From JBNKFQ01 sp050289385 (GTDB lineage: Bacteria; Pseudomonadota; Gammaproteobacteria; Pseudomonadales; Porticoccaceae): DNA of 58,098 nt. The position numbers and the translations under genes are program-made. Position 1 is the first letter of the stretch; every line of letters begins with the position of its first letter. The stretch spans positions 1 through 58,098 of the forward strand of contig JBNKFQ010000148.1 in NCBI GenBank assembly GCA_050289385.1. Direction: 5' to 3'. Below, piece by piece: positions 1 through 8,664 of the stretch. The notes beneath the pieces are model-generated. The model saw only the letters and a program-made list of their open reading frames with translations, made no database searches and was not told the origin of the DNA.

Positions 1-159
1 TGCCGCGCCGGTGTTATACGCAAGTGTCAAATCAAGGAACGGAAAAATCTCGATCGGACCACTGCTCAGCTCCGCCACAGCCCACTGTTTGGTAATCTGA
101 TCCAGGACAATAATCGCCAGCGCCAGGCAATACCAGGGCAATGCACGCTTGATATCCAT
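1..159 (-). CDS. lspA: Lipoprotein signal peptidase LspA, N-terminal part (runs off the window)
   Basis: Inner-membrane aspartyl protease that cleaves the signal peptide of diacylated prolipoproteins. Only the first 53 codons lie in the window. The translation opens MDIKRALPWY, has one hydrophobic segment, the family motif DQITK at residues 20-24, and a later NTGAA that fits the conserved N-x-G-A-A stretch. The ATG overlaps the ileS stop codon by one base (TGATG), so translation is coupled to ileS. The ileS-lspA order is standard in gammaproteobacteria. The catalytic aspartates lie beyond the window edge, so integrity of the gene cannot be judged. Confidence 0.9.
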   Translation of the reverse strand, partial: MDIKRALPWYCLALAIIVLDQITKQWAVAELSSGPIEIFPFLDLTLAYNTGAA

Positions 160-2972
160 CAGGCAAACCGCCTCAGCTCACCTTCACCAAAGGCGTTACT
201 CACGCAACGACCGCACAGCGTCGGGTGCTCACTATCGCTACCGACGTCTTCCCGAAAATGCCAGCACCGTTCACATTTGTCACTGCCAGAGCGGATCAAC
301 TCAACCCCCAAACCGGGCAGTTCGGTCGCAATGGCTTCACCGGACTCCAGCAACGGCCGCACCCCGGCTTCAGAAGTAATCAAGACGAATCTCAACTCGT
401 CCTCAAACTTTTCCAGCACAGTCCGCAATTTATCATCAGCGTACAAAACGACCTCTGCTTCGAGAGACGATTTAATCGCCCCCTCGTTACGCTGATTTTC
501 AATAACCTTGTTTACGGCATTTTTAACACCAATGATCTGCAACCAGTCGCTTCGACTGAATTTGGATGTGTTATCAATCTGCGGCAACTCATACCATTCT
601 GCCATCAGTACCGATTCCTCTCTCTTCCCTGGCAAATAGCCCCAGATTTCATCGGCAGTAAAACTCAGAATTGGCGCCAACCAGCGGGTGAACGCTTCGG
701 CGATATGGAACATTGCCGTCTGCGCCGAACGTCGCGCAAGGCTGTCTGTTTTGCAGGTGTATATGCGGTCCTTGATAATATCCAGATACACGCCACCCAT
801 TTCGTTAACGCAAAAGTTGTGCAACTTCTGGTAAATCAAATGAAAATTATAGCCATCGTAAGCTGCCTGAATCTCCATTTGCAGTTGCGCAGCGCAATCC
901 ACTGCCCAGCGATCAAGTGCCAGCATGTCAGCGGGCGCTACCAGATTTTCACTCGGGTCAAAGCCATCCAGATTGGATAAGAAATAGCGAGCGGTATTAC
1001 GAATTCGGCGGTAGGAATCGGACATTCGCTTGAGTATTTCGTCCGACACACTCATCTCGGCGCTGAAATCGGTTGCCGCCACCCACAAGCGCAGGACATC
1101 AGCGCCCAACTCATTCATCACTTTTTGTGGCGCTATCGTATTGCCTAATGATTTCGACATTTTGCGACCGTCAGCGTCCACCGTAAAACCGTGCGTCAAC
1201 ACCGTGCGGTAAGGCGCCGTACCATTCATGGCAACCGCTGTTTTCAACGACGACTGAAACCAGCCGCGATGTTGATCAGAACCCTCCAGGTACAAATCTG
1301 CCGGATAGCGCAGGTTATCGCGCCGATCCACTACGGCATAGTGTGTAACACCCGAATCAAACCACACGTCCAGAGTATCCGTAACCTTCTGGTAATCGTC
1401 GGCGTCACTGCCCAGCAGGTCGGCGGCATCAAGTTCATACCATGCATCCATTCCCTCCTGTTCGACACGAACAGCCACCTCTTCGATCAGGCGAGGCGTT
1501 TCGGGATGCAAGTCGCCGCTGTCTTTATGAACAAACAGGGCAATCGGCACCCCCCAGGTACGTTGCCTCGAGATACACCAGTCAGGGCTGTTTTCCAACA
1601 TGCCATCGATGCGGGCCTTGCCCCAACCGGGTATCCATGCCACGCCATCGGCGGCCTGTTTGCACTTGCCCAGCAGACCCTGCTTTTCCATGCTGATGAA
1701 CCATTGCGGCGTAGCTCTGAATATCAGCGGGGTTTTGGTGCGCCAACAATGGGGATAACTGTGAACAATTTTATCTTGCGCAAACAAATGACCATGCTCT
1801 TCGAGCACAGCAACCACTCTTTCATCCACCTTGTAAACGTGCTCACCGCCAAACAGCTCTACCTTGTCGCGAAACACACCCTGGTCATCAATATTGTTGA
1901 GCGTATCAATGCCATATTTTCGAGCGACCACAAAGTCATCTGCGCCGTGATCAGGTGCCGTATGCACGGCTCCGGTGCCTGCATCGGTGGTCACATGATC
2001 ACCCATTATCACCAGCGAATGTCGATCGTAGAACGGGTGTTGCAGTAGCTGTTTATTGAGAGCCGCGCCCTTGCAATGGCCAACAACCTGATGAGATTCC
2101 ACTCCCCAGCGCTGCAGAACAGGTGCCACCAGGGCCTCTGCCAGCAATACACGCTGTTGCGAACCTCGCCGCTCAAACTGCACAACCACGTAATCCAGGT
2201 CCGGGTGCAAGCTAACCGCCTGGTTTGACGGCAAGGTCCACGGCGTTGTGGTCCAGATTGCTACCGAAATTTCACCGCTGCCATCAATACCCCCCATTGC
2301 ATCAGCAAATGCCTGTTGGTCAACAACCGGAAAGGCGACATCAATAGAGAACGAGGTTTTGTCCTGATATTCCACTTCGGCTTCTGCCAGAGCAGAACCA
2401 CCGACCACACTCCAGTAGACAGGCTTGTAACCTTTGGTGAGATGGCCATTTTCTGCGATTTTGCCAAGTGCTCGAATAATGTCCGCTTCGTATTGAAAAG
2501 CCATGGTCAGGTAAGGCTTGTCCCATTCCCCCAACACGCCCAGGCGAATAAAACCTTCTTTTTGTATCTCTACTTGCCGTGCGGCGTAGTCGCGGCATTT
2601 TTGGCGAAAGGCTTTATGATCAACTTTTACACCCGCCTTGCCGACCTTACCCTCAACCTTGTGTTCAATCGGTAAACCGTGGCAATCCCAGCCCGGTACA
2701 TACGGCGCATCAAAGCCACTCATGGTGCGCGACTTCACCACAATATCTTTCAGAATCTTGTTCAGTGCGTGGCCGATATGAATCTCGCCATTAGCGTACG
2801 GGGGGCCGTCGTGCAAAATAAATTGATCGCGCCCGCTGCGAGCTGCGCGAATCTTTGCGTAGATGTCTTTCTCTTGCCAGTTTTTCAACATGCCAGGCTC
2901 ACGCTGGGCGAGATTGGCTTTCATCGGAAAAGCGGTTTTTGGCAAATTCAGAGTCTGTTTGTAATCGCTCAT
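159..2972 (-). CDS. ileS: Isoleucyl-tRNA synthetase
   Basis: Class I aminoacyl-tRNA synthetase that charges tRNA-Ile in the cytoplasm. It is 937 residues, against about 938 in E. coli. The HIGH motif is at residues 65-68 and KMSKS near residue 605, with the large CP1 editing insertion between them. The C-terminus carries the zinc-binding CERCW...CGRC module typical of the bacterial type I enzyme. It begins at ATG 50 bp after the ribF stop and runs into lspA with a one-base overlap, giving the usual ribF-ileS-lspA order. The opposite strand carries long open frames of no family resemblance, which I treat as shadows of this gene. Confidence 0.98.
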   Translation of the reverse strand: MSDYKQTLNLPKTAFPMKANLAQREPGMLKNWQEKDIYAKIRAARSGRDQFILHDGPPYANGEIHIGHALNKILKDIVVKSRTMSGFDAPYVPGWDCHGLPIEHKVEGKVGKAGVKVDHKAFRQKCRDYAARQVEIQKEGFIRLGVLGEWDKPYLTMAFQYEADIIRALGKIAENGHLTKGYKPVYWSVVGGSALAEAEVEYQDKTSFSIDVAFPVVDQQAFADAMGGIDGSGEISVAIWTTTPWTLPSNQAVSLHPDLDYVVVQFERRGSQQRVLLAEALVAPVLQRWGVESHQVVGHCKGAALNKQLLQHPFYDRHSLVIMGDHVTTDAGTGAVHTAPDHGADDFVVARKYGIDTLNNIDDQGVFRDKVELFGGEHVYKVDERVVAVLEEHGHLFAQDKIVHSYPHCWRTKTPLIFRATPQWFISMEKQGLLGKCKQAADGVAWIPGWGKARIDGMLENSPDWCISRQRTWGVPIALFVHKDSGDLHPETPRLIEEVAVRVEQEGMDAWYELDAADLLGSDADDYQKVTDTLDVWFDSGVTHYAVVDRRDNLRYPADLYLEGSDQHRGWFQSSLKTAVAMNGTAPYRTVLTHGFTVDADGRKMSKSLGNTIAPQKVMNELGADVLRLWVAATDFSAEMSVSDEILKRMSDSYRRIRNTARYFLSNLDGFDPSENLVAPADMLALDRWAVDCAAQLQMEIQAAYDGYNFHLIYQKLHNFCVNEMGGVYLDIIKDRIYTCKTDSLARRSAQTAMFHIAEAFTRWLAPILSFTADEIWGYLPGKREESVLMAEWYELPQIDNTSKFSRSDWLQIIGVKNAVNKVIENQRNEGAIKSSLEAEVVLYADDKLRTVLEKFEDELRFVLITSEAGVRPLLESGEAIATELPGLGVELIRSGSDKCERCWHFREDVGSDSEHPTLCGRCVSNAFGEGELRRFA

Positions 2973-3022
2973 CAGGTCCTGCTTACTGTTACGGCTGTTT
3001 AATTGCTCAATAGTGTCAAAAC

Positions 3023-3994
3023 TTACCTGGCAAACCAGGCTCGCGCATCTTCAATATCTTGCTCAATTGCGCGGCGCAATTCGTCAATTGAAGCAAACTT
3101 TATCTCTTCCCGAATCTTGTGTTTGAACTCTACTACAATCCTCTGCCCGTAGAGATCACCGCGCCAATCCAGCAGATGTGCCTCGAGAATCGGTTTTACC
3201 TGATCACTCACTGTTGGCCTTACGCCAACATTGGCGACACCCTTTAATTGCTCATCCCCGACAACCGCCTCTACGGCAAATACTCCCGACAAGGGCGCGC
3301 GATACCGATGCAAATGGACATTGGCAGTCGGTACGCCCATTCTCTTGCCCAATTTTTGCCCGTGTACTACTCGACCGCTAATGGTGTAAGGCCTGCCAAG
3401 CAGGTCCCGAACCCTGTCAAAACGACCGGCTTCCAGCGCAATACGAATGCGCGTACTGCTGACCCGTTCTCCGTATTTGCTGACAGTGCGAGTATCCAAC
3501 ACCTCAAAACCGTGATCAACGCCTGCTTGTTGCAGCATGTCGAAATCCCCGCTCCGGTCACAACCGAAACGAAAGTCATCACCCACCACCAGTGCTTTTA
3601 ATCCCAGTCCGTCTACCAGCACCCGGTGCACAAAATCGTTGGCCGACAAACTCCTCAGTTTGCGGTTAAATGGCAGACAACAAATTCGGTCAACACCCTG
3701 CTCAAACAACACCTCTACTTTATCCCGCAGCCTCATCAGACGCGCTGGAGCCTGATCGCCCGAAACCGACCCCTCTGCCCGTTGGCGACTGGAAAAATAC
3801 TCTGATGGCTGTGGTTCGAATATGATCGCAACCGAGGGCACAGCATAACGATCTGCCAACTCTCGCAACTGGCTGAGAATCGCCTGGTGCCCCAAATGCA
3901 CCCCGTCGAATGAACCGATCGTGACCACACTGCCACGGTGTTCGGGACGAAGATTGTGGAGGCCCCGGATAAAGGTTGTCGCTTGCCTGGGCAC
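3023..3994 (-). CDS. ribF: Bifunctional riboflavin kinase / FAD synthetase
   Basis: Phosphorylates riboflavin to FMN and adenylylates FMN to FAD. It is 323 residues, close to the 313 of E. coli. The N-terminal nucleotidyltransferase half shows TIGSFDGVHLGHQ near residues 25-37, the HxGH-like nucleotide-binding signature. The C-terminal flavokinase half contains GRVVHGQKLG and the GVPTANV stretch. It lies between murJ and ileS on the same strand, 84 bp after the murJ stop. No FMN riboswitch is visible in front of it. Its function is housekeeping and confidently assigned. Confidence 0.96.
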   Translation of the reverse strand: MPRQATTFIRGLHNLRPEHRGSVVTIGSFDGVHLGHQAILSQLRELADRYAVPSVAIIFEPQPSEYFSSRQRAEGSVSGDQAPARLMRLRDKVEVLFEQGVDRICCLPFNRKLRSLSANDFVHRVLVDGLGLKALVVGDDFRFGCDRSGDFDMLQQAGVDHGFEVLDTRTVSKYGERVSSTRIRIALEAGRFDRVRDLLGRPYTISGRVVHGQKLGKRMGVPTANVHLHRYRAPLSGVFAVEAVVGDEQLKGVANVGVRPTVSDQVKPILEAHLLDWRGDLYGQRIVVEFKHKIREEIKFASIDELRRAIEQDIEDARAWFAR

Positions 3995-4078
3995 GTCAGT
4001 TACAATCGAAAGTCAAAGGGCGCGAGTATAGCAAGGATATTGACGGTTCCCTATCCACAATGTTGAAGAACTTCGGAC

Positions 4079-5686
4079 TCAGGACACGCGCCCCCGCAAA
4101 TCGCGCAGGCGAATACCACCGGCAAACATCGCCGATACATATACCGCAAAACCGGCACCGCAAATTCCCGCTATTGCCAGCCCGCGTTGCCACCACAGCC
4201 ATTCCACCCAGCCAGTCAGCCAGTGACTGGCGCCAATCAGGCAAACAGCCATTGCCACCGTAGCGCCAGCCAGCACCAGGGCAAAGCGCAACCAGCCGGT
4301 TTGCGGCCTGAATACTCCGGACTTGCGCAAGCCTGCAAACAATAGCCCGGCATTGAGCAAGGCCGAGAGAGTGGTTGCCAGCGCCAGCCCGACATGGCCA
4401 ATCTGCCAGTAGTAATGCAGTGGCACCACCAGGGCGATATTCATCACCATATTGGCAACCATGGCGATAATGCCAATCCGCACCGGGCTTTTCATGTCCT
4501 GACGGGCGAAATAACCGGGGGCCAGCACCTTGATCAGCATAAAAGCGATCAAGCCAACGGCATAGGCGCGCAGACTCAGACTTGCCATGCCAATATCTGC
4601 CGATGTCATCACATCGCCATAGAAAAACAGGGTATATAACATCGGCTCTGCCAAAATAATCAAAGCGGTCGCCGCTGGCACGGCAATGATCAAAATAAAC
4701 CGCAACGCCCAGTCCAGAGTAGCGGCAAACTGTTGCGGAGAATTTGCCGTATGCTGGCGCGACAATCCCGGCAAAATAACTGTGGCAATGGCCACCCCGA
4801 ACACCCCCAAAGGCAATTCGGACAAGCGATCAGAATAATACAACCACGACACACTGCCAGTCGGCAGAAAGGTGGCTATCAGGGTATCCAGCAGCAGATT
4901 GATCTGACTGACCGACACACCGAAAATCGCGGGCGCCATCAAACGCAGGATTTTACGCACACCGGGATAATTCCAGTCCCAGCGCGGCCTGGGCATGAGG
5001 TGCATACGCAGCAGGAAAGGCGCCTGAAACAACATTTGTACGGTGCCCGCGGCAAACACACCCCAGGCAAGAGCCATTACCGGTTGTTCAAACCATGGCA
5101 TCGCCACCAGTGCGGCACCAATCAGACAGACATTCAGAAATACAGGTGTAAATGCCGGTACCGCAAAACGGTCAAAACTGTTGAGGATGCCACCGGCCAT
5201 ACCCGTCATCGAAATAAAAAAGAGGTAGGGAAACGTAACCCTCAACATGTCGCTGGTGAGCTGGAATTTTGCCGGGTCATCGCGAAAGCCCCACGCAAAT
5301 ATCGAGGTAAACACCGGTGATGCCACCACCACCAGCACCGTCAGCAAGACCAGCACGCCGCCAAGAGCCGCCGCAACCCGATCTATCAGTTCTCGTACCG
5401 CCGCCATGCCACCTTTTTCGCGATACTCATTGAGCACCGGCACAAACGCCTGGGCAAAGGCACCCTCGGCAAATAATCGACGCAGGAAGTTGGGAATTTT
5501 AAAAGCAACGTAAAAGGCGTCGGCAAAGTCGCCAGCGCCGATAACGCGCGCAAAAACAATATCCCGCAATAATCCCAGCACACGCGACAGCATGGTCATG
5601 GCACTGGTGATCAAACTCGAACCCAGCAACCCGCGTCGTGCGGTGTGGGCGTGTCGCGATATTTCTTCGTGTTGTTGTTCGGTCAA
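4079..5686 (-). CDS. murJ: Lipid II flippase MurJ (MviN)
   Basis: Multi-pass membrane protein of the MOP superfamily that flips lipid II across the inner membrane for peptidoglycan synthesis. The segment AMTMLSRVLGLLRDIVFARV followed by FAEGAFAQAFVPVL is the hallmark of the first helices, and about 14 hydrophobic segments follow. The frame is open back to an ATG at 5752. I favour a TTG at 5686 (535 residues), because a GGGAG ribosome-binding site lies 7 bases upstream and family members start only shortly before this first helix. That site sits in a perfect hairpin (5695-5710). The upstream ATG at 5752 cannot be excluded. Confidence 0.9.
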   Translation of the reverse strand: MTEQQHEEISRHAHTARRGLLGSSLITSAMTMLSRVLGLLRDIVFARVIGAGDFADAFYVAFKIPNFLRRLFAEGAFAQAFVPVLNEYREKGGMAAVRELIDRVAAALGGVLVLLTVLVVVASPVFTSIFAWGFRDDPAKFQLTSDMLRVTFPYLFFISMTGMAGGILNSFDRFAVPAFTPVFLNVCLIGAALVAMPWFEQPVMALAWGVFAAGTVQMLFQAPFLLRMHLMPRPRWDWNYPGVRKILRLMAPAIFGVSVSQINLLLDTLIATFLPTGSVSWLYYSDRLSELPLGVFGVAIATVILPGLSRQHTANSPQQFAATLDWALRFILIIAVPAATALIILAEPMLYTLFFYGDVMTSADIGMASLSLRAYAVGLIAFMLIKVLAPGYFARQDMKSPVRIGIIAMVANMVMNIALVVPLHYYWQIGHVGLALATTLSALLNAGLLFAGLRKSGVFRPQTGWLRFALVLAGATVAMAVCLIGASHWLTGWVEWLWWQRGLAIAGICGAGFAVYVSAMFAGGIRLRDLRGRVS

Positions 5687-5694
5687 GGACACAC

Positions 5695-5710
5695 TCCCGC
5701 TTTTGCGGGA
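5695..5710 (-). promoter_or_regulatory. Hairpin overlapping the presumed murJ ribosome-binding site
   Basis: A perfect 6-bp stem with a four-base loop (TCCCGC, AAAA, GCGGGA on the minus strand). The 3' arm contains most of the GGGAG that would serve the TTG start of murJ at 5686. There is no T-run, so it is not an obvious terminator for the upstream gene. It could lower murJ translation. That reading depends on the start-codon choice. Confidence 0.4.
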
Positions 5711-5784
5711 ATTGTAAGGGAATCGGGAACAGAAAGGCATCAGGGTCGGCACATTGCATGCGCCGACCCTGATGCAAGACGATA

Positions 5785-8025
5785 TTATTGCTGTATCTTG
5801 ATCAACTGAGTCTCGCCATTTGAACCATCAACGCCATCATTGTCGTTGACAATCAATATGTCACCGTTGGTCAGTTTGGCCATACCTTCAATTTTTTCTG
5901 GCACTAGACCAGCGGGAGCCTGAAGGTCGTTCATCAAATCGTCAACCAGTACTTTGCTGATGGCGTTAGCACCGGTATCGGGTGTTTCTGCAAAAGCCGT
6001 AACGCTGGTATCAAACTTGTAAATCCGCTTGATGCGCGCATCCGGTCCACCCTGGTTATCGCGCTCGATAACCGCCAGTTTAGTACCGCCAAGATGAGTG
6101 AGTTCAGACAGTCCGATCCAGCCTCCGTTGGGCGAAGTAACGGCATCCAGGGGGTAGAACGCAAAGCTCCAGGTTGCAGCATCCGTGTCGTAACGCCCGA
6201 TGCGAACCCAGCCGCTGTCTTCGCCTTGCCAGGCGCGCTGAAACGCCACGTACAGTACCTCGACACCAGCTTCCTCAACCGCCGCAATGCCCTCAAAACC
6301 ATTGCTGGACTGAATGGCGTTCACGTCACCAGGCAAATTGATAACTTGCTCAATATCACCGTTAGCAGCCACTTTGAAAATCCGGTTAAGCGTGCTCGCG
6401 CCGGGGGCGTTGCCGGAACCTTCGGACGCCACCCAAAAACCACCGTTCACGCCAACAGCAATACCTTCGCTGTCGATATTAACCGTGGCGCCGCCATCCT
6501 TGAGCACAATTTCTTCAGCAATCACCGCTGGCAGAGACGATATGTCCATACGGTAAATGCGTGCTTGCTGGTAGAAACTGTCGTGCACAGCATATAACGT
6601 GTTGTCGTCTGTGGGGTCCACCACCAGTCCTGACAGGGCTGCCCAGGGAATCGGCGTGCCATCGGGGCGATCCGCAGACATTACCGTGGGGTAATCCGGT
6701 TTGTCGTAACCGTAACGGTAGATATTCAAAACAGACCGAATCTTGTCGCCGCGATCATCCTCTTCACTGGCTGCTATCAGCAAGTGGCGCGTGGGCATGG
6801 CCAGCACACCTTCCGGGCCAACTCCGGCCGGCAGAGCCTGAATAAAACGGGGAGCGGACTCATCGGCAATGTCGTAAACAAAGACCAGGCTCGAACGCTC
6901 GGAAGCGACAAACAACAGGTCTTTTGCCCCACCCCGAAAGAAACGTCCTTTTTCTACATTTTCCGGCTCATTGCCCTTGTTACCGGAACGGTCATCCGGG
7001 TAGTGGCCCAGGCGAACCGCCATGTGATCCAGCGCATTGCCCGAATCAAACAACACATCGCCTGTCCAGTTAAATACGCTGAACCCGCGGCTGCCGCCAT
7101 CCAGGTCACCTTCGTTGGCGGTGGCAAAGTTTTCACGATTCAGCCAGGTAACACCATCGGGTTCGCGCAAGACATCGTTCTGCGACTCAGTCAGTGATAT
7201 CAGTGCCGGACCTTCTTCCGTGGTATCGATATTGACCAGATCAACGCTGCCAGCACTGAAATGATCGACAACATCACCGGATTTGAGATCTACCAGAACA
7301 ATATGGTTGTTTTCCTGCATCGTAACCACCGCCACATTGTTGCTGTTGATATCCACGTATTCAGGCTCGGGATCGCTACCATACAAATCAGCCAGGCCAG
7401 TCATGTTTGCGGAACGCACTGACCATTTGCCTGGTGTGCCAGTCAGATCAACAATATCCAGCGTGCCAGCAGGCAATTGGGGGGGCGTACCATCGCCCAG
7501 ATCGTCATCGCGCTCGTTTTCTATGGCAATCGCCGCGTAGCGCTTGTCCGGACTTACCGCTACCGAATCAGGCTGCCCGGACAGCGGTATTTCAGCCACA
7601 ATCTGCCGGGTGCTGATTTTAATCACAACCAGTTTACCGCTGGTATTGACAAAATCTGACGACGTATTTACCCCCACCAATGCGTATGGGCCCTTTACCG
7701 CAACAGACGTGGGTTCTCCACCTACGCCGACTTCACCCAGGCCTTCGGGGAACTCAGGGTTCCAGATATTGACAAAGCCAACGCTTTCGTTGGGGCTGTT
7801 GGTGTAGATCAAGGTGTGACCACTAACGGAAGCGGCGACGATCTCGGCGGATGTGGAATCGTTGACGTCACAGTCTGCCTCAAGTTGCTGGCATATCGGA
7901 AACACTGCGATTCGGTGAAAGTAACGGTCTTGCCCGGCGAAGGCAAAAATCGGACTGGCACTAATGCTCAAAACGCCAGCAGCAAGCACTTTGGTTAATA
8001 TTGATGAGACTCGGGGACTGTACAT
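5785..8025 (-). CDS. Secreted beta-propeller protein with phytase/esterase-like C-terminal domain
   Basis: A 746-residue exported protein. Residues 1-30 form a signal peptide ending near SPIFAFAG. Residues about 60-420 look like a YVTN/LVIVD-type propeller with repeats such as VGGEPTSVAV and LSGQPDSVAVSPDKRYAAIA. Residues about 455-746 resemble the esterase-like activity of phytase family, with PWAALSGLVVDPTDDNTLYA, NIDSEGIAV and EKIEGMAKL. The product is probably periplasmic or extracellular and may act on phosphate esters, but I cannot show catalysis. It sits between murJ and rpsT, where related genomes have little or nothing, so it is a local addition. The start ATG at 8025 has AAGGA 8 bases upstream. 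A Pho-box-like direct repeat lies about 65 bp upstream. Confidence 0.75.
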   Translation of the reverse strand: MYSPRVSSILTKVLAAGVLSISASPIFAFAGQDRYFHRIAVFPICQQLEADCDVNDSTSAEIVAASVSGHTLIYTNSPNESVGFVNIWNPEFPEGLGEVGVGGEPTSVAVKGPYALVGVNTSSDFVNTSGKLVVIKISTRQIVAEIPLSGQPDSVAVSPDKRYAAIAIENERDDDLGDGTPPQLPAGTLDIVDLTGTPGKWSVRSANMTGLADLYGSDPEPEYVDINSNNVAVVTMQENNHIVLVDLKSGDVVDHFSAGSVDLVNIDTTEEGPALISLTESQNDVLREPDGVTWLNRENFATANEGDLDGGSRGFSVFNWTGDVLFDSGNALDHMAVRLGHYPDDRSGNKGNEPENVEKGRFFRGGAKDLLFVASERSSLVFVYDIADESAPRFIQALPAGVGPEGVLAMPTRHLLIAASEEDDRGDKIRSVLNIYRYGYDKPDYPTVMSADRPDGTPIPWAALSGLVVDPTDDNTLYAVHDSFYQQARIYRMDISSLPAVIAEEIVLKDGGATVNIDSEGIAVGVNGGFWVASEGSGNAPGASTLNRIFKVAANGDIEQVINLPGDVNAIQSSNGFEGIAAVEEAGVEVLYVAFQRAWQGEDSGWVRIGRYDTDAATWSFAFYPLDAVTSPNGGWIGLSELTHLGGTKLAVIERDNQGGPDARIKRIYKFDTSVTAFAETPDTGANAISKVLVDDLMNDLQAPAGLVPEKIEGMAKLTNGDILIVNDNDGVDGSNGETQLIKIQQ

Positions 8026-8090
8026 AACGGATGTCCTTGTTAATTACTTATGATGGGAGAAGTGAACACCGCCCTACTCTAGGTACAGAC

Positions 8091-8108
8091 TTTGAAGATT
8101 TTGTGAAG
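8091..8108 (-). promoter_or_regulatory. Possible Pho-box-like direct repeat
   Basis: Two 7-bp units, CTTCACA and CTTCAAA on the minus strand, are separated by the four bases AAAT. This is the 7-4-7 geometry of PhoB half sites, although the units match the CTGTCAT consensus poorly. It lies upstream of a phytase/esterase-like gene, which makes phosphate control plausible but unproven. Confidence 0.25.
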
Positions 8109-8182
8109 GTTTTCTGAATTGCGTGTTACAAAGATATGTAAAGGGGTGACGTCGAGGCCATGACCACCTGCCTGACATACTG

Positions 8183-8211
8183 TTGCTTCCGGGAATAAAA
8201 GGCTGTATATT
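8183..8211 (+). promoter_or_regulatory. Sigma-70 promoter of rpsT
   Basis: TTGCTT at 8183-8188 and TATATT at 8206-8211 are separated by 17 bp. The expected start of transcription near 8218 leaves a leader of about 50 bases before the GTG of rpsT, which is preceded by AAAGGAG. Confidence 0.65.
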
Positions 8212-8269
8212 CCCGCGTCCTTGAAGCACGATCGAAGAATCACGACCATATTTCTAAAGGAGCACTCAG

Positions 8270-8539
8270 GTGGCCAACTCCCCACAAGCACGCAAACGCG
8301 CTCGTCAAAATGAAAAGCGCCGCTCTCACAACGCCAGTTTGCGTTCCATGGTGCGCACCTATATAAAGAGGGTGTACAGCGCTATTGAGACAGGCAATGC
8401 AGAACAGGCACAAGCAGCATATAGCGAAGCAGTGCCAGTAATCGACCGCATTGCTGACAAGGGCATCATTCACAAAAACAAGGCCGCTCGTCACAAAAGC
8501 CGTCTGAATGCCCAGATAAAAGCACTCGTTGCGCAGTAA
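8270..8539 (+). CDS. rpsT: 30S ribosomal protein S20
   Basis: Small-subunit protein that binds 16S rRNA. It is 89 residues, lysine/arginine rich, opening MANSPQARKRARQNEKRR and carrying the conserved GIIHKNKAARHKSRL near the C-terminus. It starts with GTG, 6 bases after a strong AAAGGAG. It is monocistronic, with its own promoter upstream and a strong terminator downstream, and lies next to the murJ and proB neighbourhoods as in Pseudomonas. Confidence 0.98.
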   Translation: MANSPQARKRARQNEKRRSHNASLRSMVRTYIKRVYSAIETGNAEQAQAAYSEAVPVIDRIADKGIIHKNKAARHKSRLNAQIKALVAQ

Positions 8540-8556
8540 GTCGAAATCCGCAACAT

Positions 8557-8587
8557 AAAAAAGCCGGCGGTTATGCCGGCTTTTTTT
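8557..8587. terminator. Bidirectional intrinsic terminator between rpsT and proB
   Basis: AAAAAAGCCGGC and GCCGGCTTTTTT form a 12-bp stem around a six-base loop, with a T-run on either strand. It can end rpsT from the left and proB from the right, since the two genes converge here. Confidence 0.9.
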
Positions 8588-8664
8588 ATTGACTGAATTT
8601 ATTACCTGAATTTAATGCCTGAAGCGCACGGATTGCAGTTGTCTTGCAAACCGGCAGCGGGCGT

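Noticed and set aside
1191..2048. Long open frame (285 codons) on the plus strand opposite ileS, and similar frames at 225-980 and 2316-2675
   Set aside because: They lie wholly antisense to a full-length, strongly conserved synthetase and show no domain-like pattern. They are codon-bias shadows.
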